Part shown: positions 1 through 5,900 of the stretch, piece by piece
Numbering within the stretch: position 1 is the stretch's first letter
How the letters are laid out: the number at the start of each line of letters is the position of its first letter
Assembly: GCA_003567255.1 (NCBI GenBank)
Contig: PWZW01000119.1
Location: 1-7,658, forward strand
Direction: 5' to 3'
Length of the DNA: 7,658 bases
DNA from: Puniceicoccaceae bacterium
GTDB lineage: Bacteria > Verrucomicrobiota > Verrucomicrobiia > Opitutales > Coraliomargaritaceae
The notes under the pieces: model-generated
What the model was told of the DNA's origin: nothing
The model's database searches: none
Seen by the model: only the letters and a program-made list of their open reading frames with translations
Program-made: the position numbers and the translations under genes

Positions 1-395
1 ACCACCTCCGCATAGTGAAAACCTTTTTCCCCGAGCGGTGCCCGCCCAAAAGCCTGGGTCTCGGCATCTTCGATCGGGTGCTGGGCCAAAAGTCCGTTGC
101 CGTAGGCGAGGGGCCGCTTTCCCTCCCGGCGATTGTGGACACTCATGTAAGTCCAACCATAGTCGGTGGCTTCTCTCAGGTAGGAGAGCAGGTCGATGTG
201 CTTGTTCCAGTGGGAGCTTTGGTCAACTTCCTGCAAGGCGACGATGTCAGCCCCCGTAGCCCGGATCAAGGTGGCGATGCGGTCAAGATTTCTGAGGATG
301 CGGGGACTCTTGTGAAAACCTTGATACAGCGAAAGCCCTCGCCCATGGGCGATGTTGAAGGTCAAAAGACGGGTTTTTCGGTGGCGCGCGTTCAT
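1..395 (-). CDS. Endonuclease/exonuclease/phosphatase (EEP) family protein, C-terminus cut by window edge
   Basis: The reverse strand is open from an ATG at 395 to the window edge, giving the first 131 residues. The family holds Mg-dependent phosphoesterases that cut nucleic acids, phospholipids or inositol phosphates, so the substrate cannot be named. Visible family landmarks are LTFNIAHGRG (residues 11-20) with the N-terminal metal-site Asn14, ADIVALQEVD (49-58) with the likely metal-binding Glu56, and GNGLLAQHPI (100-108 region), the usual strand before the middle of the fold. The catalytic His/Asp residues of the C-terminal half lie outside the window. An in-frame TAG lies a short way upstream and no other start codon lies between, so ATG 395 is the natural start, although no Shine-Dalgarno sequence is seen. 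No signal peptide is visible, so it is probably cytoplasmic. It is divergent from a cardiolipin synthase-type gene; in E. coli the EEP gene ybhP also neighbours clsB. Family assignment is confident; function is open. Confidence 0.88.
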   Translation of the reverse strand, partial: MNARHRKTRLLTFNIAHGRGLSLYQGFHKSPRILRNLDRIATLIRATGADIVALQEVDQSSHWNKHIDLLSYLREATDYGWTYMSVHNRREGKRPLAYGNGLLAQHPIEDAETQAFGRAPLGEKGFHYAEV

Positions 396-463
396 GATGC
401 AGCTTGTAACGCTTAGATAACCCTACTTATATGTCGATTTGGAGCTAATATTGCAAACTTCTC
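396..463. promoter_or_regulatory. Divergent intergenic region, probable back-to-back promoters
   Basis: These 68 bases separate two divergent start codons and are more AT-rich than the flanking genes, so start signals for both genes probably lie here or just inside the coding regions. A TAATAT at 446-451 could be a rightward -10 box, but it lies very close to the ATG at 464 and I find no good -35 partner. Leftward, TATAAG (complement of 426-431) could be a -10, with TTGCAA (451-456, self-complementary) as a poor -35 at a long spacing. A GGAG at 441-444 is too far from the ATG at 464 to be a normal ribosome binding site. The individual boxes are guesses; only the regional role is well supported by gene layout. 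Confidence 0.4.
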
Positions 464-1963
464 ATGTGGAACTGGCTGGTCAACGATCTCTTTGGAACTG
501 TTTTTGATTTCCTTGCGCTGCTGATTGCGTTTCTCCTGACCAACTTCACCGCGATCCTTGGGTTTGTTTTAGCCCTTTTGATTATCGCGCGGATGATCAA
601 CGAGAAACGAAACCCCAGTAATTTCTTCGCGTGGTCTTTTGTGATCATTTTTTTCCCCTTTATTGGGGTGCCCTTGTACTTTTTGTTTGGCGGTCGAAAA
701 AGTCGTCGGCTCGCCCGTTTGAAGCGTGAGCTGCAAGTGGTGGTGGACGAAATGGTGGAGGATGACACCACAACCGAAGCCCCCCCAGCCTCCAAGATAG
801 ACCAAGCCCCGTCCAATTTACAAGCCGGGCCGCAGGCAGGTCTCTTTGCCGCGACCCCATTTCAGGGGAATCATTTTGAGCTCTTGTCGGATGGTGAGGC
901 GACGTTTGCCCGGTTTTTGAAAGAAATAGAACAGGCCAAACACAGAATTTGTATCTCCACTTATATTTTGCAGAACGATGCCGCCGGTGCGCCCATCGTT
1001 GACCTCCTAGCGGAACGCGCCCGGGAGGGGGTGGATGTGCGCGTTCTGGTCGATGCGCTGGGTTCTTGGAACCGGACCGGAGCTATCCACAAAAAGCTGA
1101 AGGCAGCAGGCGGACGCATGGCGAGGTTCATGCCGGTGCTGCCGATCCAAACCCACAGTTCGGCAAATCTTCGAAACCACCGGAAAATTGCGATTTTTGA
1201 CGACCGCCGGGCGATCACCGGTGGTCAGAATATCGACACCCGTTTTATGGGACCGAGTCCGACCAAAACCCGGTTTACCGACTTCAGCGCCTTCATCGAG
1301 GGGCCGGCGGTGGCTTCACTCAACCGAATCTTTGTCTCGGACTGGGCCTTTGCCGCGAAAACCGCCCCAGCCAAAGATCGCGAAATCCTGGCCTACGCCC
1401 CCCCTGAAGTGGGAGATAGCACCATCGAAACCATCGCCAGTGGACCGGACGTCGCCGGAGACCCCCTCTGGGAGCAAGTGGTCCGTATGGTCCAGGAGTG
1501 TCGGCATCATCTCACGATCGTTACCCCTTACTTCATTCCCGACGAAGTGCTCTTTCAGTCCCTGATCGTGAAAGCGCATACAGGGCGTCAAATTCGAATC
1601 GTTTTGCCCTTTGAATCAAACCACAAGATTGTCGACATCGCGCGGTATCACTACCTCCGCAAATTGCATGCCGCCGGGGTTAAAATTCTCTTCTACAAAC
1701 CCCGGATGCTTCATGGAAAACTCATTTTAGTGGATGACCACGTGGCGATGATGGGGTCCGCAAACATTGATATGCGCTCCTTATTTGTGAACTTTGAAAT
1801 TGGGATGTTTCACTATACCCGGAGCGACATTCAATCGCTGACCTACTGGACTGAACAGATCATTCAGGATTCGGTGAACTTCGAAGCCTCGCCCCGCGCC
1901 GACCTCGGGCAGCGTTCTAAACTTGCCGAAGACTTCGTTCACCTTCTGGCTCCCATGCTATGA
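464..1963 (+). CDS. cls: Cardiolipin synthase-type phospholipase D family protein
   Basis: The 499-residue membrane protein has the layout of bacterial cardiolipin synthases, which join two phosphatidylglycerols (or PG and PE, in ClsC) into cardiolipin at the inner membrane. A hydrophobic N-terminus (about residues 10-44) is followed by the family's RNPSNFFAW motif and a second membrane segment (about 55-77). Then comes an acidic, Pro/Thr-rich linker (about 95-130) and two phospholipase D modules. Both HxKx4D motifs are intact: HRKIAIFD (His239, Lys241, Asp246) followed by GGQN, and HGKLILVD (His417, Lys419, Asp424) followed by GSAN. The length matches the usual 480-510. An in-frame TAA at 446 precedes ATG 464, which is the first possible start; no Shine-Dalgarno is seen. 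Its stop overlaps the start of the peptide-binding protein gene (ATGA), implying co-translation. A related phosphatidyltransferase or phospholipase activity cannot be excluded. Confidence 0.93.
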   Translation: MWNWLVNDLFGTVFDFLALLIAFLLTNFTAILGFVLALLIIARMINEKRNPSNFFAWSFVIIFFPFIGVPLYFLFGGRKSRRLARLKRELQVVVDEMVEDDTTTEAPPASKIDQAPSNLQAGPQAGLFAATPFQGNHFELLSDGEATFARFLKEIEQAKHRICISTYILQNDAAGAPIVDLLAERAREGVDVRVLVDALGSWNRTGAIHKKLKAAGGRMARFMPVLPIQTHSSANLRNHRKIAIFDDRRAITGGQNIDTRFMGPSPTKTRFTDFSAFIEGPAVASLNRIFVSDWAFAAKTAPAKDREILAYAPPEVGDSTIETIASGPDVAGDPLWEQVVRMVQECRHHLTIVTPYFIPDEVLFQSLIVKAHTGRQIRIVLPFESNHKIVDIARYHYLRKLHAAGVKILFYKPRMLHGKLILVDDHVAMMGSANIDMRSLFVNFEIGMFHYTRSDIQSLTYWTEQIIQDSVNFEASPRADLGQRSKLAEDFVHLLAPML

Positions 1964-3621
1964 CCCTGTCGACCTTCTCAAAACGGCTCACCTTAGCGCT
2001 TCCCCTCGCGGTTGCCCTGCTGGTGGGCGGAAGCGGTTGTCAGCCGGGGGAGACAAGGGTCGAAGCGGGCAATCGGGCCCAGGAGCTCTATGTCGGTATC
2101 GGAGCTGAGCCCGCCACCCTCGATCCCCACCTCGCGGTCGGTGTGCCCGAGTTCAAGGTGCTGCTCGCGCTCTTTGAAGGCCTTGTAAAGCGCGACGCAA
2201 AAACGCTCGAAATCAAGCCGGCCGTCGCGCGCTCGTGGGAAATTTCGGAAGATGCCACGACCTACACTTTCCATTTCGATCCGGATGCCCGCTGGTCAAA
2301 TGGAGACCGCGTCACCCCGGAGGATTTTCGCTTTTCGATCGAGCGTATCCTCAACGCCAACCTCGGCAGCAGCTACGCTAAGATGCTTTTCCCTCTCCGC
2401 AAAGGCGAAGCCTACCACCGCGGAGAGGTTGAGGATTTTGACGAGGTTGGTGTCCGTATCCTCGATCCTTATACGCTTGAACTCACGCTCGAGTACCCAC
2501 TCGCATATTTTCTCGATCTGCTCGCCCACGGTGCCTGGTATCCCGTCCACCCGCCGACTATCCTCGCCTACGGCAATGATAATCCGCACGACCGCCTTGC
2601 CCGCTGGACGCGCCCCGGCAGGCTTGTCGGCAATGGTCCCTTTCAGCTCGCCGAGTGGCGCTTGAATGCCGCCCTCGTCGTGCGCCCAAACCCCTACTTC
2701 CGCGCCGCCGATCAGGTCCGCCTCAACGAAATCCATTTTCATCCGATCCAGGCCGACGCCGAGGAGCGCGCCTTTCGCAACGGCTTTCTCCACTACACCA
2801 GCACGGTGCCGCCTCACCGCGTACAGTGGTACCAAACGAACCAGCCGGAGGATATCCGTTTTGATACCTACCTCGGCACCTACTACTTTATGTTTAACAC
2901 CTTGACTCCGGGCTTGGAAGATCCTCGAGTCCGGCGGGCGCTTTCGTTGAGCATCGACCGCGAGGCCATCACCCGCGCCATCCTGCGCGGCGGCCAGAAG
3001 CCCGCCTACCATTTCACGCCACCCGATACCGCCGGGTACACCTCACCGAGCACCGTCCCGCATGATCCGGAGCGAGCCCGTGAGCTGCTCGCGGAGGCCG
3101 GATTTCCGGGGGGAGCGGGCTTTCCCGAAATCGAGTTTCTCTACAACACGAGCGACGCACATCGCAGCATCGCGCTGGCCGTCCAGCAAATGTGGCGACG
3201 CGAGCTGGGCATTGATATCCGCCTCTACAACGTGGAGTGGGGCGTCTATCTGGCGCGCCGCCGAAACCGCGATTTTGAAATGATGCGGGCCGGCTGGATT
3301 GGGGATTATAACGATCCCTCCACCTTCCTCGACCTCTTTACCGCTGGGAGCAGCAACAACTTCAGTGGTTGGTCCGACGATGTCTACGACGAGGCCATCC
3401 GCGCCTCCCGCCGTACGCTCGACCCGGAGCAAAGAGCCGCTTACTTCGCCAGGGCGGAGGAAATTCTGCTGCGCGAGGGTCCCGTTATCCCAGTTTATTT
3501 TTATGTGAATAGTTTGTTGATCGATCCCGCGGTTGGTGGGCACCATCCCAACGTGCTCGACTATCACCCATATCAACACCTCTACCTTCGTCCGCCCGGC
3601 GGTTCGGGAGCTACGCCCTGA
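1960..3621 (+). CDS. oppA: Peptide ABC transporter substrate-binding lipoprotein (OppA/SBP_bac_5 family)
   Basis: This 553-residue protein is an extracytoplasmic solute-binding protein of the peptide/nickel class (family 5). It would capture oligopeptides or a related solute and deliver them to the OppB/OppC channel encoded next. The N-terminus is a secretion signal: Lys8-Arg9, a hydrophobic core (10-22) and Cys27 in a GSGC context, a plausible though imperfect lipobox. Residue +2 is Gln, so nothing marks it for inner-membrane retention. The mature part shows AEPATLDPH (49-57) and the family signature stretch around YTFHFDPDARWSNGDRVTP (102-120) leading to EDFRFSIERI. Further on are VRRALSLSIDREAI and, near the end, NNFSGWSDDVYDEAI, both typical of OppA. 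The start ATG overlaps the upstream stop by four bases and no Shine-Dalgarno is seen, so translation is probably coupled. Dipeptide, murein-peptide or other ligands are equally possible; the substrate cannot be read from sequence. Confidence 0.94.
   Translation: MTLSTFSKRLTLALPLAVALLVGGSGCQPGETRVEAGNRAQELYVGIGAEPATLDPHLAVGVPEFKVLLALFEGLVKRDAKTLEIKPAVARSWEISEDATTYTFHFDPDARWSNGDRVTPEDFRFSIERILNANLGSSYAKMLFPLRKGEAYHRGEVEDFDEVGVRILDPYTLELTLEYPLAYFLDLLAHGAWYPVHPPTILAYGNDNPHDRLARWTRPGRLVGNGPFQLAEWRLNAALVVRPNPYFRAADQVRLNEIHFHPIQADAEERAFRNGFLHYTSTVPPHRVQWYQTNQPEDIRFDTYLGTYYFMFNTLTPGLEDPRVRRALSLSIDREAITRAILRGGQKPAYHFTPPDTAGYTSPSTVPHDPERARELLAEAGFPGGAGFPEIEFLYNTSDAHRSIALAVQQMWRRELGIDIRLYNVEWGVYLARRRNRDFEMMRAGWIGDYNDPSTFLDLFTAGSSNNFSGWSDDVYDEAIRASRRTLDPEQRAAYFARAEEILLREGPVIPVYFYVNSLLIDPAVGGHHPNVLDYHPYQHLYLRPPGGSGATP
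3606..3610 (+). promoter_or_regulatory. Probable ribosome binding site for oppB
   Basis: GGGAG lies ten bases before the ATG at 3621, inside the last codons of the binding-protein gene. It is the only recognisable Shine-Dalgarno-like sequence at a start in this window, and it supports ATG 3621 as the oppB start. Confidence 0.45.
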
Positions 3622-4538
3622 TGTTAGGCTTTATTTCCAGACGGCTGCTCCAGGCGATCCCGACACTGTTTGTTATCGCGACCCTGACTTTCTTCCTGAT
3701 CCGCCTCGCGCCCGGGGGGCCGTTTGACGGTGAGGTGGAGATTCCCGATGAAGTTCGTGAGCGGATCGAGGCCCACTACGGCTTGGACCGTCCGATCATC
3801 GTGCAGTACTTCAGCTATTTGGGAAACGCACTCCGCGGGAACCTCGGTCCCTCCACCTTGCAGGTTGGCTGGGATGTGCATGAGTTGATCGCGCAGGGGT
3901 TTCCGGTTTCCCTTGAGCTTGGACTCTGGGCGATGGTCGTCGCCTTTGCCATCGGCATACCGGTGGGGATTTTAGCCGCCGTGTATCGACACCGCAGCTA
4001 CGCTCATTGGTTGATGGGTTTTGCCATGATCGGGGTCTGCCTGCCGTCCTTTGTTTTTGGCCCGCTCCTCCTGCTCGTTTTCAGTTCATACTTGGGCTTT
4101 TTCAATCCTCTCGGCTGGGAACACGCGAGCGATCGGGTGCTGCCCGCCCTCACGCTCGGGATGTTTTTTGCCGCTTACATCGCCCGCCTCGCGCGTAGCG
4201 GCATGCTCGAAGTATTGCAGCAGGACTACATCCGCACTGCACGCGCGAAGGGGCTCAGCGAGCGTATCATCATCATCCGGCATGCCACGCGGACCGCGCT
4301 CTACCCGGTGGTTGCCTTTCTGGGACCCGCCTTTGCCGGAGTGATCAGCGGGTCATTTGTCGTCGAGTCGATTTTCTTCATTCCCGGACTTGGCACGTTT
4401 TTCGTGAACGCCGCGTTGAACCGCGATTACACCCTCGTCCTCGGCACGGTACTTTTTTACGCCGTTTTGATCCTCAGTTTAAATCTGCTTGCCGACCTCA
4501 TTCAGGCCTGGCTCCAACCAAAAACGCGCGATGTCTGA
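3621..4538 (+). CDS. oppB: Peptide ABC transporter permease, OppB/DppB type
   Basis: The 305-residue integral membrane protein matches the usual OppB length (about 306). It forms half of the inner-membrane channel for peptide import. Six membrane segments can be placed at about residues 9-29, 97-121, 131-154, 172-191, 229-252 and 271-297. The N-terminus has the conserved ISRRLLQAIPTLFVI start and the LAPGGPF turn of the family, followed by the periplasmic GNLGPS stretch (73-78). The cytoplasmic coupling loop that docks on the ATPase is clear: YIRTARAKGLSERIIIIRH (203-221) with Gly211, in the family's EAA-loop form. IPGLGTFFVNA (254-264) is also typical. TGATG joins it to the binding-protein gene with one base shared, and its own end overlaps oppC, so the three are surely one operon. 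Nothing looks damaged. Dpp or nickel-type permeases are close relatives, so the gene symbol indicates family only. Confidence 0.95.
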   Translation: MLGFISRRLLQAIPTLFVIATLTFFLIRLAPGGPFDGEVEIPDEVRERIEAHYGLDRPIIVQYFSYLGNALRGNLGPSTLQVGWDVHELIAQGFPVSLELGLWAMVVAFAIGIPVGILAAVYRHRSYAHWLMGFAMIGVCLPSFVFGPLLLLVFSSYLGFFNPLGWEHASDRVLPALTLGMFFAAYIARLARSGMLEVLQQDYIRTARAKGLSERIIIIRHATRTALYPVVAFLGPAFAGVISGSFVVESIFFIPGLGTFFVNAALNRDYTLVLGTVLFYAVLILSLNLLADLIQAWLQPKTRDV

Positions 4539-5415
4539 AGCCAGCACCCTCATCCCCGCAAAGGATAAAAACCCCACTGCGGGCGCGCTGCAGCCGGGTG
4601 TTTGGCGGCGATTGCGAGCAAACCGAGCTGTCTTCATCGGCGGGGGGATTTTTGTTTTTATCGCGCTCCTCTGCCTCTTGGGGCCCTTCTTCTTCCAAAC
4701 CTCTTATCAAGATACCAACCTCGATCTCGGTGCGACGCCCCCCAGTGCCACACATTGGTTTGGCACCGATGACCTCGGGCGCGATCTTTTTATCCGTACG
4801 CTCTACGGTGGTCGGATCTCCATGGCGGTCGGATTTGCCGCCACGGCGGTTTCTCTCGTGATCGGTCTTGGGTATGGATTGCTCGCCGGTTACGCGGGCG
4901 GACGAACCGATGCTTTTATGATGCGCGCAGTGGACGTGCTCTATGCTCTCCCGTTTCTGGTGATCGTTATCCTGCTCACCGTTGTGCTCGGGCGCAGCGT
5001 CCTGTTACTGTTCCTCGCCATCGGCCTGGTGGAATGGCTGACCATGGCCCGGATTGTGCGTGGGCAGGTGCGCGCGCTCAAACAACAAACCTTTGTCGAC
5101 GCCGCCCTGGCCTGCGGGGCTTGGCACGGGCGCATCATCGTGCGTCACATCCTGCCCAACACCCTCGCGCCCGTCATTGTCTACACCACGTTGACCATCC
5201 CTTCGGTCATCCTGCTCGAGTCGGTTTTGAGCTTCCTCGGCTTGGGCGTGCAGCCACCGATGAGTTCCTGGGGCGTCTTGATCAATGAAGGCGCGGAGAA
5301 GTTGGATGTTTATCCGTGGATGCTCATTTTCCCGGCGATCTTTTTCTCCGCTACGCTGCTGACCTTGAACTTTATTGGCGATGGCTTGCGGGATGTTTTG
5401 GACCCGAGGGACTGA
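4531..5415 (+). CDS. oppC: Peptide ABC transporter permease, OppC/DppC type
   Basis: The 294-residue inner-membrane protein is the partner of OppB in the peptide channel. After a polar N-terminal tail (about 1-33) there are six likely membrane segments at about 34-54, 98-120, 134-153, 155-172, 216-237 and 263-281. The hallmark HWFGTDDLGRDLFIRTLYGGR stretch (75-95) identifies the OppC/DppC class. The ATPase-contact loop is FVDAALACGAWHGRIIVRH followed by ILPN (188-210), with Gly196 and His206-x-Leu-Pro at the standard spacing. SFLGLGVQPP (234-243) and the terminal GDGLRDVLDPR (284-293) are family endings. I chose ATG 4531, which overlaps the oppB stop by eight bases; an in-frame ATG at 4489 would add fourteen residues deep inside oppB and give an unusual tail. 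No Shine-Dalgarno is visible, so translation is probably coupled to oppB. No ATPase gene follows. Confidence 0.94.
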   Translation: MSEASTLIPAKDKNPTAGALQPGVWRRLRANRAVFIGGGIFVFIALLCLLGPFFFQTSYQDTNLDLGATPPSATHWFGTDDLGRDLFIRTLYGGRISMAVGFAATAVSLVIGLGYGLLAGYAGGRTDAFMMRAVDVLYALPFLVIVILLTVVLGRSVLLLFLAIGLVEWLTMARIVRGQVRALKQQTFVDAALACGAWHGRIIVRHILPNTLAPVIVYTTLTIPSVILLESVLSFLGLGVQPPMSSWGVLINEGAEKLDVYPWMLIFPAIFFSATLLTLNFIGDGLRDVLDPRD

Positions 5416-5498
5416 GCCTGCGCTGGGATGCTTTGAAACGCGCTAAGATTTGAGCTTCTGAGTTGAATGTTTCCCAATCGACGACGAAGCTCTTCGGC
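5416..5498. other. Short spacer between oppC and the cyclase-domain gene
   Basis: The 83 bases between the oppC stop and the next ATG show no obvious terminator hairpin with a T-run and no convincing promoter. An in-frame TTG at 5463 opens the downstream reading frame earlier, so part of this spacer could be coding. Read-through from the opp operon into the next gene is therefore possible. Confidence 0.35.
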
Positions 5499-5870
5499 AT
5501 GATCCTCGCCGCTTCGACCACGTACCTGGACTTTTTGCCGTCTTCTTTCGCCTACCTCGCGCATCTACTGATTTGGGGAGGGCTGGTCTTTGGTTTACAA
5601 TGGGCGGTGGGGTATAAAATCCTTCGACGCCACGCTAAGCTCATCCTCAAGGTGACCCTCATCTTGGGGACCTATTTGATCGCGACCGACGTTGTCGCGG
5701 TTTATTATGGCGTTTGGTTTTTTGATCCTAACCTCATTCTTGGGATCAATCCACTGGGTGTGCCGATAGAGGAGTGGCTGTTCTTCTACCTGACGACCGC
5801 TTTGGTTGCACAAACCCTGATTCTCTTTCTTCCTGAGCGGTGGCGGCTTCCCGCCCGGGCGGAAGATTGA
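5499..5870 (+). CDS. Lycopene cyclase domain protein (CrtYc/CrtYd/CarR type), single domain
   Basis: The 123-residue membrane protein has three hydrophobic segments (about 17-39, 48-70, 93-111). Between the second and third it carries the mark of the heterodimeric-type lycopene cyclase domain: GVWFFDPNLILG (71-82), a GVP turn and PIEE (89-92) followed by WLFFYL. In actinobacterial CrtYc/CrtYd and in fungal fusions, two such domains together cyclise the ends of lycopene to make beta-type rings in the membrane. Here only one domain is present; no second copy or other carotenoid gene lies in the window. It may pair with itself, pair with a distant partner, or do something else. ATG 5499 gives a length typical of one domain; a TTG at 5463 would add twelve polar residues, and neither start has a good ribosome binding site. 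Family recognition is good; enzymatic role is inferred. Confidence 0.82.
   Translation: MILAASTTYLDFLPSSFAYLAHLLIWGGLVFGLQWAVGYKILRRHAKLILKVTLILGTYLIATDVVAVYYGVWFFDPNLILGINPLGVPIEEWLFFYLTTALVAQTLILFLPERWRLPARAED
5847..5865. terminator. GC-rich inverted repeat at convergent gene ends, possible stem-loop
   Basis: CTTCC (5847-5851) can pair with GGAAG (5861-5865), and the core 5851-5862 is a perfect 12-base palindrome. It sits in the last codons of the rightward cyclase-domain gene, just before the convergent end of the leftward dehydratase gene. No T-run follows on the plus strand; on the minus strand the only T-run (complement of 5880-5884) comes before rather than after the hairpin. A rho-independent terminator is therefore not well supported, although a bidirectional stem-loop is possible. 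Confidence 0.2.
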
Positions 5871-5900
5871 TCCGTTGTAAAAATTCCAAGTGGGGTGGCT

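Noticed and set aside
15..416. A 133-codon plus-strand open frame at the left end
   Set aside because: The opposite strand encodes clear EEP-family motifs (LTFNIAHG, LQEVD, GNGLLAQHPI) over the same bases; the plus-strand product resembles nothing.
2296..3012. A 238-codon minus-strand open frame within oppA
   Set aside because: It lies wholly antisense to a convincing binding-protein gene, and its product shows no family motif; long antisense frames are common in GC-rich genes.
3043..3579. A 178-codon minus-strand open frame within oppA
   Set aside because: It is antisense to the C-terminal half of the binding protein, with no recognisable domain.
4489..4530. ATG 4489 as the oppC start
   Set aside because: It would overlap oppB by fifty bases and add an odd polar tail; ATG 4531 gives the usual short overlap and a normal family length.
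5463..5498. TTG 5463 as the start of the cyclase-domain gene
   Set aside because: It adds twelve polar residues not expected in the domain and has no better ribosome binding site; ATG 5499 is preferred, though not proven.
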